Shown: positions 14,894 through 22,128 of the stretch, one piece after another
How positions within the stretch are numbered: position 1 is the stretch's first letter
Layout: every line of letters starts with the position of its first letter
From: Bacteroidales bacterium
GTDB lineage: Bacteria > Bacteroidota > Bacteroidia > Bacteroidales > Muribaculaceae
Length of the DNA: 22,128 nucleotides
Assembly: GCA_900769345.1 (NCBI GenBank)
Contig: CAAGGJ010000124.1
Location: 1-22,128 of the forward strand
Reading direction: 5' to 3'
Program-made: the position numbers and the translations under genes
Notes under the pieces: model-generated
What the model saw: the letters and a program-made list of their open reading frames with translations, nothing else
Databases searched by the model: none
What the model was told of the DNA's origin: nothing

Positions 14894-15433
14894 ATGAACG
14901 ACGGATTGATTCCAAATCGATATGCCAAGGCACTTTACAAGCATGCTTGTGAGGTGGGGGAGGCTGCCGAGGTGTATGGCCAGATGAAGAGCATGGCGCA
15001 AGGCTTTGCTCGCGTTGAGGGTCTCAAAGCCACTATCGACAATCCTTTCATCGCTATCGACGATAAGGAACGACTTCTTCTTAAGGTTTCCGGAGCTCAA
15101 AAGGACGGTTCTCTCGATAAGTTCATATTCCTGGTCGATAAGCACAGTCGCATAACCATGATGCATGCCATGGCGCTTGCCTACGTGAAGCTATATCGCG
15201 AGGCTTGCGGCATATCGCAGGTGGAGATTGTGACAGCTTGCGAGTTGCCTGAAAAACAGATTAAGGAAATAACTGCAACAGTCGAGAAATATCTTGATGG
15301 CCGCAGTCTTGAAATCTCTACCAGCATCGACCCCGACTTGATAGGCGGCTTTGTGGTAAAGGTCGACTCGGTTATTCTCGATGCTTCGGTTAAGAATGAA
15401 TTGAAAAAATTGCGTTTAAAACTCCTAAGCTAA
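14894..15433 (+). CDS. atpH: F1 ATP synthase subunit delta
   Basis: A 179-residue stator cap subunit. The N-terminal six-helix domain starts with the family pattern IPNRYAKALYKHA (6-18), and the C-terminal part has the conserved DPDLIGGFVVKVDSVILDASV (~149-169). It connects subunit b to the top of F1. The length is as expected. It ends nine bases before atpA. Confidence 0.95.
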   Translation: MNDGLIPNRYAKALYKHACEVGEAAEVYGQMKSMAQGFARVEGLKATIDNPFIAIDDKERLLLKVSGAQKDGSLDKFIFLVDKHSRITMMHAMALAYVKLYREACGISQVEIVTACELPEKQIKEITATVEKYLDGRSLEISTSIDPDLIGGFVVKVDSVILDASVKNELKKLRLKLLS

Positions 15434-15442
15434 AATAGTGAG

Positions 15443-17014
15443 ATGATAAACCCAAGTGAAATATCAGATATTTTAAAACAAGAACTCAACGACGTAAACT
15501 CAAAAGTGTCGTTTGAGGAAGTGGGCACGGTGCTCGAAGTGGGCGACGGTGTGGCACACGTCTACGGTCTCGAGAATGTGCAAGCCAATGAGCTTGTGGA
15601 ATTTGAGAACGGTGTGACGGGTGTGGCAATGAACCTCGAAGAGAGCAATGTGGGTGTGATCCTTCTCGATGAGGTAAATTCCATCAACGAGAACATGAAG
15701 GTGCGCCGCACAGGACAGATTGCCTCAATTCCCGTGGGCGAGGGCTTGCTCGGGCGTGTAATTAACGTGCTCGGTAACCCCATTGACGGCAAGGGACCCA
15801 TCGACGGCAATCTGATGCGTCTCCCATTGGAGCGTAAGGCTCCGGGCGTAATCTTCCGCCAGCCGGTGAAGCAGCCACTTCAGACAGGTATCAAGGCCAT
15901 CGACTCGATGGTGCCAATAGGCCGTGGACAGCGCGAACTTATCATTGGCGACCGCCAGATAGGTAAGACAGCCATCGCCATTGATACCATCATCAACCAG
16001 AAGGCTAATTATGAAGCCGGAAAGCCAGTGTATTGTATATATGTAGCCATCGGACAGAAGGCTTCGACCGTGGCATCGATTGTGAACCAATTGACAGTGA
16101 ACGGAGCTATGCCTTATACCGTGGTGGTAGCCGCAACAGCAGCCGACAGTGCCGCTATGCGCTACTATGCACCATTTGCCGGTGTTGCCATAGGTGAATA
16201 TTTCCGCGACTCGGGCCGCGATGCTCTCATCGTCTACGACGATCTTTCGAAGCAAGCCGTGGCTTATCGCGAGTTGTCACTTATCTTGAAGCGTCCTTCG
16301 GGTCGTGAGGCATATCCGGGCGATATCTTCTACTTGCACTCTCGTCTGCTTGAGAGAGCTGCCAAGATTATCGACAACCAGAAAGTGGCCGAGTCGATGA
16401 ACGATCTTCCGGAGGTGCTTCGCCCTATGGTGAAGGGTGGCGGTTCGCTCACTGCACTTCCTATCATCGAAACCCAAGCCGGCGACGTTTCGGCTTACAT
16501 TCCTACCAATGTGATTTCGATTACCGACGGACAGATCTTCCTCGAATCGGGTCTGTTCAACCAGGGCGTTCGCCCTGCCATCAATGTGGGTATCTCGGTG
16601 TCGCGTGTGGGAGGTAATGCCCAAATCAAGTCGATGAAGAAAGTGGCAGGTACGCTGAAGATTGCTCAAGCACAGTTCCGCGAATTGGAGTCGTTCACCA
16701 AATTTGGTGGAGATATCGACCCCGTAACAGCTCGCACCATCGACCGCGGTCGCAAGAACGAACGCCTTCTCATCCAGGCACAGTACTCTCCAATGCTCGT
16801 AGAAGAGCAAGTGGCAGTGGTGTTCTGCGGTGTGAACGGACTTTTGGAACGCGTACCGCTCGACAAGGTGGCAGAATTCGAGAAATTGTTCTTGCAGTTG
16901 CTTCATGCCAAGCATCAGACCGACGTGCTCGATGTGCTCAAGGCAGGCGTTATCAACGATGACGTGACCGAGAAGCTCAAGGCCGTGGCAAGTGAGATAG
17001 CGAGCAAATATTAA
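15443..17014 (+). CDS. atpA: F1 ATP synthase subunit alpha
   Basis: A 523-residue non-catalytic nucleotide-binding subunit. The P-loop at 169-176 reads GDRQIGKT; most family members have Thr at position 173 where this has Ile, while the Lys175 and Thr176 that bind phosphate are retained. The arginine finger lies in GISVSRVGGN. Other family markers are VITDGQ-type ISITDGQIFLESGLFNQGVRPA and the C-terminal helical domain ending EIASKY. Spacing is nine bases from atpH and 40 to atpG. Confidence 0.98.
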   Translation: MINPSEISDILKQELNDVNSKVSFEEVGTVLEVGDGVAHVYGLENVQANELVEFENGVTGVAMNLEESNVGVILLDEVNSINENMKVRRTGQIASIPVGEGLLGRVINVLGNPIDGKGPIDGNLMRLPLERKAPGVIFRQPVKQPLQTGIKAIDSMVPIGRGQRELIIGDRQIGKTAIAIDTIINQKANYEAGKPVYCIYVAIGQKASTVASIVNQLTVNGAMPYTVVVAATAADSAAMRYYAPFAGVAIGEYFRDSGRDALIVYDDLSKQAVAYRELSLILKRPSGREAYPGDIFYLHSRLLERAAKIIDNQKVAESMNDLPEVLRPMVKGGGSLTALPIIETQAGDVSAYIPTNVISITDGQIFLESGLFNQGVRPAINVGISVSRVGGNAQIKSMKKVAGTLKIAQAQFRELESFTKFGGDIDPVTARTIDRGRKNERLLIQAQYSPMLVEEQVAVVFCGVNGLLERVPLDKVAEFEKLFLQLLHAKHQTDVLDVLKAGVINDDVTEKLKAVASEIASKY

Positions 17015-17054
17015 TGCTACCAACGCATACACAGAATAAGAAAAAACAAGCGAT

Positions 17055-17942
17055 ATGTCAACATTACGTGAATTAAAAGGAAGAATCGGTTCAGTGGCGT
17101 CGACGGGAAAGATAACCGGCGCCATGAAGATGATTTCGTCCGCCAAGATGCATAAGGCAGAGTTGGGATTGAAAAAACTATTGCCTTATCGCCGCCTTGT
17201 GCAGTCGGTAATAAGCCATTTGCTTGCTACCGAGTGCGAGTTCACCTCACCACTGATAGTGGAGCGCGATGTGAAGCGCGTTGGTGTGGTGGTGCTGGGT
17301 TCAGACGATGGACTGTGTGGTGCCTATAACATCAACATCTTTAAACAACTGCTCGACATAATGGCCGGTTACAGAGAGGCATACGGTGAGAATGTGGACA
17401 TCGATATATATCCTGTGGGCAAGAAGATGGCTCGCGCAGTGCGCAAGATATCGGGCGGCCACATGAGCGTGAAGAGTGTGGATGTGCATCCGCGCAGCGG
17501 CAATGCCGAGATAGGCGAGTTCGTTGAGCAGTTGAAATCGGCATTTCTGAGCGGCACGGTGGACAAAGTAGATCTTGTGTATATGCACTTCAAGTCGGTG
17601 AGCAAGCAGCTGCTCAGTCATGAGCAATTGTTGCCTGTGAGCTACGAAGCGCTGAGCGCAGGAGCCGAAAACGCTGCCGACAGCAACGCTTCGTGCCTGT
17701 TTGAGCCAAGTCCGAATGCCATATTCAACAGTATCTTGCCGCTACACATCATGTCTACCATGCAAGAGGTGTTTACCGAGAATGTGGCGAGTGAAAATGC
17801 GGCACGAGTGATGGCAATGCAGAGTGCGAGCGACAATGCAAGCAAGCTGCTCGAGAGCCTACAGTTGGAGTACAACAAGTTACGACAGCAGGGTATAACC
17901 ACCGAGTTGCTCGATATATTGGGCGGCCAAGTGGAAAAATAA
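17055..17942 (+). CDS. atpG: F1 ATP synthase subunit gamma, central shaft
   Basis: A 295-residue rotor subunit. The N-terminal helix (LRELKGRIGSVASTGKITGAMKMISSAKM) and the C-terminal helix (EVFTENVASENAARVMAMQSASDNA) would form the coiled coil turning inside the alpha3-beta3 ring. The central Rossmann-like part contains GSDDGLCGAYN. Length is normal. It is the last atp gene, followed by a 139-base gap with a long hairpin before nuoI. Confidence 0.96.
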   Translation: MSTLRELKGRIGSVASTGKITGAMKMISSAKMHKAELGLKKLLPYRRLVQSVISHLLATECEFTSPLIVERDVKRVGVVVLGSDDGLCGAYNINIFKQLLDIMAGYREAYGENVDIDIYPVGKKMARAVRKISGGHMSVKSVDVHPRSGNAEIGEFVEQLKSAFLSGTVDKVDLVYMHFKSVSKQLLSHEQLLPVSYEALSAGAENAADSNASCLFEPSPNAIFNSILPLHIMSTMQEVFTENVASENAARVMAMQSASDNASKLLESLQLEYNKLRQQGITTELLDILGGQVEK

Positions 17943-17947
17943 TATAC

Positions 17948-17999
17948 GACCGCGGGGAGGCAGCTCTGCTCGCAAAAACGATGTGGGGCAGCCTCGGTC
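17948..17999 (+). other. Long imperfect hairpin in the atpG-nuoI gap
   Basis: GACCG (17948-17952) and CGGTC (17995-17999) form the base. After a five-base bulge (17953-17957), AGGC pairs with GCCT, then there is an A-A mismatch and GCTCT pairs with GGGGC using G-U pairs. The loop contains a run of A. No U-tract follows directly; the nearest T7 run is at 18036-18042, 36 bases on. It may stabilise the 3' end of the atp part of the mRNA, act as a weak or factor-dependent terminator, or be a processing site. It marks the right junction of the embedded atp genes. Confidence 0.5.
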
Positions 18000-18081
18000 G
18001 CGAGGCGTAGATTATAACTGAGAGACAAAAACAGATTTTTTTGTATAAGTGTAGAACAACATTTTAAGATTTTATTAATCG

Positions 18082-18780
18082 ATGACAATTAAGGAGTATT
18101 TCTCTTCTCTTTTTAAGGCAATTGTAAGCCTTGTTAAGGGTCTTGAGGTGACTGGAAAAGAATTGGTGACTCCCAAGGTTACCGAGCAGTATCCGGAAAA
18201 CAGGGCAACGCTAAAGATTGCCGACAGATTTAGAGCAACTCTTGCATTCGACTATAATGACGAGGGCATACACAAGTGTATAGCATGCGGCATATGTCAG
18301 ATGAGCTGCCCAAACGGCACTATCGAGGTAAAGACCAAGATGGTGGACACCGCCGACGGTAAGAAAAAGAAGAAGCTCGACCAATATATCTACGATCTTG
18401 GCAGCTGCACCTTCTGTATGCTATGTGTAACTAACTGCCCTACAAAGGCAATAAAGTTTACAAACGAGTTTGAACAGTCGGTTTACACTCGCGACAAGTT
18501 GGTAAAACAATTGAACTACCTACCGGAGAAGGAAGCTCCGGCACCTGCACCTGTAGCTAAGCCTGCAGCGCCGAAACCGGCACCCGAAGCCGCTCCTGCA
18601 GCAGTAGCTGATGATAAGGTGGAAATGGAGGTAGAGGCACCCAACGGAAAGGTGATGAAGGTGAAATTGGCTCAAGCCGACATCGATGCCATCGAAAAGA
18701 TGGTGTCGGAGCAACCCGAAATGAGCAAATTCCAAGCCATGCAAGCCGTAATCAAGGCAAAGAAGGCCCCAAAAGCGTAA
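18082..18780 (+). CDS. nuoI: Complex I subunit I, 2x[4Fe-4S] protein with extra C-terminal domain
   Basis: A 232-residue electron-transfer subunit. Two ferredoxin motifs are complete: Cys66, 69, 72, 76 (CIACGICQMSCP) and Cys109, 112, 115, 119 (CTFCMLCVTNCP). They hold clusters N6a and N6b in the family. Ordinary NuoI is ~150-180 residues. Here residues ~150-177 form a Pro/Ala linker (EAPAPAPVAKPAAPKPAPEA), followed by a ~55-residue C-terminal segment with a short beta-like part (VEAPNGKVMKVKL) and two amphipathic helices (DIDAIEKMVSEQ and SKFQAMQAVIK). The extension is in frame with no sign of a shift. Its function is unknown. Since NuoE/F/G are not encoded here, a docking role for another electron donor is a reasonable guess only. 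Confidence 0.95.
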   Translation: MTIKEYFSSLFKAIVSLVKGLEVTGKELVTPKVTEQYPENRATLKIADRFRATLAFDYNDEGIHKCIACGICQMSCPNGTIEVKTKMVDTADGKKKKKLDQYIYDLGSCTFCMLCVTNCPTKAIKFTNEFEQSVYTRDKLVKQLNYLPEKEAPAPAPVAKPAAPKPAPEAAPAAVADDKVEMEVEAPNGKVMKVKLAQADIDAIEKMVSEQPEMSKFQAMQAVIKAKKAPKA

Positions 18781-18802
18781 AAAATAGAAATAACAATATA
18801 AT

Positions 18803-19315
18803 ATGGATTCAGTAGGAAATATCATTATGTATTTGGTAATCGCATTGACGATTATCGTATTTTCTGTACTGACGGTGACCACAAGCAAGATATTGCGTTC
18901 GGCCACATATCTGCTATTCGTGCTGCTCGCCACTGCGGGAATCTATTTCCAAGTGGGATATGAGTTCTTGGGTGCGGTGCAGATAGCAGTATATGCCGGT
19001 GGTATCTTGGTTCTCTTTGTGTTTGCAATCTTGCTGACACACCGTCCAGATGCAAAGTCGCAGCCATTGACTTCGGAGAAGCGGTGGTTGGGCTTGAGTG
19101 CGGCAATAGCCGGAGTATTAGTGTGTGGATATGCACTATTCAAGCAGTGCGACATGGTGACAGCCTCGTTAGGCGTAACCGATGTCACTATCGAAAAGAT
19201 AGGTAAGGCATTGCTTAGCACCGACAAGTTTGGCTATTTGTTGCCATTCGAAGCAGTGAGTGTATTATTGTTGGCATGTATAATCGGTGGCATCGTGATA
19301 GCCCGTAAAAGATAA
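18803..19315 (+). CDS. nuoJ: Complex I subunit J, membrane protein
   Basis: A 170-residue membrane subunit with five predicted helices. The most characteristic stretch is FQVGYEFLGAVQIAVYAGGI, whose third helix contains the flexible region central to coupling in complex I. It is followed by LVLFVFAILLTHR. Family members vary in the C-terminal half; this one ends in a helix and RKR. It sits 22 bases after nuoI and nine before nuoK. Confidence 0.95.
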   Translation: MDSVGNIIMYLVIALTIIVFSVLTVTTSKILRSATYLLFVLLATAGIYFQVGYEFLGAVQIAVYAGGILVLFVFAILLTHRPDAKSQPLTSEKRWLGLSAAIAGVLVCGYALFKQCDMVTASLGVTDVTIEKIGKALLSTDKFGYLLPFEAVSVLLLACIIGGIVIARKR

Positions 19316-19324
19316 TAGAAGCGT

Positions 19325-19636
19325 ATGGAATTATCATTGCTAATGTATCTCATCCCCAGCCTTATAATGTTTGGCTGCGGTGTTTATGGGTTTATCACCC
19401 GCAAGAATATGATTGCAATTTTGATTTCGCTCGAGTTGATGCTTAACTCAGTGGATATCAACTTTGCTGTGTTTAACAGTTACTTGTTCCCCGGTCAGAT
19501 GGAAGGTATGTTCTTCTCGTTGTTTGCTATAGCTATAGCAGCTGCCGAAACAGCATTGGCTCTTGCTATCGTAATCAATGTTTACCGCAAGGTGAAGAAT
19601 GTTGACATCAAGGAAATCACTAAAATGAAATTTTAA
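19325..19636 (+). CDS. nuoK: Complex I subunit K, membrane protein
   Basis: A 103-residue, three-helix membrane subunit of the proton path. The two buried glutamates are present: Glu37 in ISLELMLNSVDINF and Glu75 in IAAAETALALAIV, matching Glu36 and Glu72 of the E. coli subunit. The length is typical (about 100). It starts nine bases after nuoJ and ends five bases before nuoL, a very tight array. Confidence 0.97.
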   Translation: MELSLLMYLIPSLIMFGCGVYGFITRKNMIAILISLELMLNSVDINFAVFNSYLFPGQMEGMFFSLFAIAIAAAETALALAIVINVYRKVKNVDIKEITKMKF

Positions 19637-19641
19637 GGAGT

Positions 19642-21609
19642 ATGGCAGGACAGTATTCATATTTAATAGCTATTTTGATCATCCCGATAGTAATGTTCTT
19701 ATTCTTGGGATTGATGACTACAAAATTGAGTAAGAAGGTTGCCGGTACTCTGGGAACTATCGGACTTGGCGCATGCCTTGTGATAGGATATACAGCAGCG
19801 CTTACCTACTTTGCAAGCGGCAATCTCGAACCGATAAAGGTGCTCGACACCGTTTGGATTGACTTCTCGCAGATTGCCGAGGGCTTCTCTATCAACCTTG
19901 GTATCTATCTCGACCCAATTTCAGCCATGATGCTTATTGTGGTGACCACCATTTCGTTCTTGGTTCACCTTTATAGTAATGGCTATATGGACGATGCGCA
20001 CCTTATCAAGTATGGCCACGAGGCTGAAGGTGGTGTGAAGCACGGTTTCCAACGCTATTTTGCGTTCCTTAGCCTCTTCACCTTCTCGATGCTCGGCCTT
20101 GTTCTTGCCACTAACATCTTCCAGATGTATATTTTCTGGGAGCTTGTGGGTGTATCATCGTATCTTTTGATTGGATTCTATTACACCGACCCGGCCGCTA
20201 TCCATGCGTCGAAGAAGGCGTTTATCACCACTCGCTTTGCCGACCTCGGCTTCTTGATTGGTATTCTCATTCTGTCGTACTACACACAGACCTTCGACTT
20301 CGATACGCTTATCAACGGTTCGGCATCGGCACTTGCTACAATGCACGGCACCACATTCTTGGGTTGCTCGGTGCTTTGCTGGGCTATGACATGCATCTTC
20401 ATCGGTGGTGCCGGTAAGAGTGCAATGTTCCCATTGCACATTTGGCTTCCCGATGCAATGGAAGGTCCTACACCGGTGTCGGCACTTATCCACGCAGCTA
20501 CAATGGTTGTGGCAGGTGTATATTTGGTGGCACGTTTGTTCCCGCTTTACTTGATTGCCGAGGGTTCGCTCATTGTAATCACTGTGGTGGGTGCGTTCAC
20601 AGCATTCTATGCAGCAGCCATAGCATGTGCACAGACCGATATTAAGCGTATTCTCGCATTCTCTACCATCTCGCAGATTGCGTTTATGATTACCTCACTC
20701 GGTGTGGCTCGCCCTGAGTATCACGAAGGTGTGGGTTATATGGCATCAATGTTCCACTTGTTCACACACGCCATGTTCAAGGCATGTTTGTTCTTGGTGG
20801 CAGGTGCAGTGATCTATCGCGTGCACTCTAATGAGAGTGGCAAGATGGGTGGTTTGCACAAGTATATGCCTATAGCAAGCATCGCCTGCTTGGTGGGCTG
20901 TCTCGCTATCTCGGGTATCTTCCCGTTTGCAGGTTTCTTCTCTAAGGACGAAATCCTTGTGGCAGCTTATGCCAACAACACCCTTTGGGGCTTGTGGATG
21001 TCGATGGTGGCAGGTATGACTGCCTTCTATATGTTCCGTCTCTACTATTTGGTATTCTGGTGGGACAAGCCCGACTACGAAGCTCACGGACATCATGCAC
21101 CTAAGGAAGCTCCTATGGTGATGACATTGCCATTGATTATTCTCTCGGTGGCTACATGTGTGATAGGTTTCTTGCCATTCTCAGATTATATTACCTACAA
21201 TCACGAGCCGCTGCATGCCGGTCACGATTGGACAGTGATAATCTCGAGCACCGTGATAGCCCTTATAGGCATCGGCTTGGCTACCGTGCTTTACTTCAAG
21301 AAGAACGACAAACCAGCTAAGATGGCAAATGCAGCACGTGGCTTGTGGACAGCAGCCAACAAGCGCTTCTATATGGACGAACTTTATATGTTCATCACAC
21401 ACAACATCATATTCCAAACCATTTGCCGCCCGATAGCATGGTTTGACCGCGCTATTATCGACGGCACAATGAATATGTTTGCAAATATTACCAATGCCGC
21501 ATCGTATGCCATCCGCAAGTTCCAGTCGGGCAGCATCCAATCGTATGTATGGGTCTATTTGCTTGGTGCATTGGCAATCGCAGTGGTATCAATGCTATGT
21601 TTAATCTAA
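19642..21609 (+). CDS. nuoL: Complex I subunit L, antiporter-like proton pump
   Basis: A 655-residue protein with many membrane helices, related to Mrp antiporters and placed at the far end of the membrane arm. The conserved Glu167 (FWELVGVSSYLLIGFYY) and Lys259 (GGAGKSAMFPLHIWLPDAM) correspond to the E. coli Glu144/Lys229 channel pair. The motif PTPVSALIHAATMVVAGVYL and the broken-helix segment HLFTHAMFKACLFLVAGAVI are clear. The C-terminal ~130 residues contain the long lateral helix and anchoring helix expected in NuoL. The length is near the usual ~610-650. It starts five bases after nuoK, and nuoM follows after 18 bases. Confidence 0.97.
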   Translation: MAGQYSYLIAILIIPIVMFLFLGLMTTKLSKKVAGTLGTIGLGACLVIGYTAALTYFASGNLEPIKVLDTVWIDFSQIAEGFSINLGIYLDPISAMMLIVVTTISFLVHLYSNGYMDDAHLIKYGHEAEGGVKHGFQRYFAFLSLFTFSMLGLVLATNIFQMYIFWELVGVSSYLLIGFYYTDPAAIHASKKAFITTRFADLGFLIGILILSYYTQTFDFDTLINGSASALATMHGTTFLGCSVLCWAMTCIFIGGAGKSAMFPLHIWLPDAMEGPTPVSALIHAATMVVAGVYLVARLFPLYLIAEGSLIVITVVGAFTAFYAAAIACAQTDIKRILAFSTISQIAFMITSLGVARPEYHEGVGYMASMFHLFTHAMFKACLFLVAGAVIYRVHSNESGKMGGLHKYMPIASIACLVGCLAISGIFPFAGFFSKDEILVAAYANNTLWGLWMSMVAGMTAFYMFRLYYLVFWWDKPDYEAHGHHAPKEAPMVMTLPLIILSVATCVIGFLPFSDYITYNHEPLHAGHDWTVIISSTVIALIGIGLATVLYFKKNDKPAKMANAARGLWTAANKRFYMDELYMFITHNIIFQTICRPIAWFDRAIIDGTMNMFANITNAASYAIRKFQSGSIQSYVWVYLLGALAIAVVSMLCLI

Positions 21610-21627
21610 AAGCAACGGTAAAGAATT

Positions 21628-22128
21628 ATGATTTGGTCTAATATATTAATTTATTTTGTAATAATTCCTCTCCTCGTGTTGGGAGGATTGGCTTTCAGCA
21701 AAAGCATGAAGGCTATACGAACCGTTGTGGTGACAGGTGCTACCGCATTGATGGTGTTGGCACTCTATCTGGTAATGGAATTCCTTCAGATACGAGCAGC
21801 CGGTGTTACCGACGAAATGGTTCTCACAGGAAGCTGGGTATGGTATGCACCATTTAATATTCATTTGGCACTTGGTGTAGATGGTATATCGGTGGTAATG
21901 ATAGTGCTATCGGCATTTATCGTGTTTGCCGGAGTGTTTGCATCGTGGAAAATCGATCCGCTACCCAAGCAATATTTCTTGTGGTTCTTCCTCTTGTCGA
22001 CCGGTGTGTTCGGTTTCTTCATTTCGATTGACTTGTTCACTATGTTTATGTTCTATGAAGTGGCATTGATTCCGATGTACTTGCTCATAGGCGTGTGGGG
22101 TAGTGGTAACAAGAACTATTCGGCAATG
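21628..22128 (+). CDS. nuoM: Complex I subunit M, antiporter-like, cut by window edge
   Basis: The frame is open from ATG 21628 to the last base, giving the first 167 residues of a protein normally near 490-510. An N-terminal helix, a periplasmic loop and helices at ~85-105, 115-133 and 135-155 are visible. Glu144 in FYEVALIPMYLLIGVWG is the channel glutamate and falls at the same number as in E. coli NuoM. LGVDGISVVMIVLSAF is also characteristic. nuoN would be expected just outside the window. Confidence 0.95.
   Translation, partial: MIWSNILIYFVIIPLLVLGGLAFSKSMKAIRTVVVTGATALMVLALYLVMEFLQIRAAGVTDEMVLTGSWVWYAPFNIHLALGVDGISVVMIVLSAFIVFAGVFASWKIDPLPKQYFLWFFLLSTGVFGFFISIDLFTMFMFYEVALIPMYLLIGVWGSGNKNYSAM

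Noticed and set aside
1..22128. CRISPR arrays, tRNA or rRNA genes, insertion sequences, phage genes
   Set aside because: No regularly spaced repeats, cloverleaf-type sequences, rRNA signatures, transposase or integrase motifs, or paired terminal repeats were seen by reading both strands.

Overview
The window looks like a chromosomal segment of an anaerobic Bacteroidales bacterium. The evidence is a perfect Bacteroidetes-type -7 box (TAnnTTTG), A-rich start-codon leaders with almost no Shine-Dalgarno sequences, a fused NuoCD in a complex I cluster without nuoE/F/G, a very short ATP synthase epsilon subunit, an ECF sigma/membrane-protein pair with the VPxxYFxDF motif, and a TonB receptor paired with a surface-type lipoprotein. 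I cannot name family or genus from the sequence alone.

Left part (1-6845), all on the minus strand: the N-terminal ~555 residues of an alpha-2-macroglobulin-family protein that runs off the left edge; a three-gene unit of an ECF sigma factor, a probable anti-sigma membrane protein and a small Spy/CpxP-like periplasmic protein; then, behind a clear hairpin terminator, a lipoprotein with an unusual Cys/Met-rich C-terminus and an upstream TonB-dependent outer-membrane receptor.

Centre (6846-7352): a ~500-base divergent regulatory region. It holds an inverted repeat and tandem repeats on the receptor side. On the respiratory side it has a promoter, a 14-bp palindrome at the predicted transcription start, and a ~250-nt structured leader. 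The leader has two hairpins with swappable arms, a 40-codon small ORF whose stop codon lies in the left arm of a terminator-like hairpin, and a U-tract before nuoA. I read this as a possible attenuator.

Right part (7353-22128), all on the plus strand: nuoA-nuoB-nuoCD-nuoH, then a complete F1Fo ATP synthase set atpD-C-B-E-F-H-A-G, then nuoI-J-K-L-M with nuoM cut by the right edge. The ATP synthase cluster is therefore embedded inside the complex I gene order, exactly between nuoH and nuoI. Complex I pumps ions while passing electrons to quinone, and the ATP synthase uses the resulting gradient, so producer and consumer of the gradient appear to share one transcription unit. NuoI also has an ~80-residue Pro/Ala linker and C-terminal domain not present in ordinary NuoI. 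The embedded arrangement, the nuo leader and the NuoI extension are the most interesting items.
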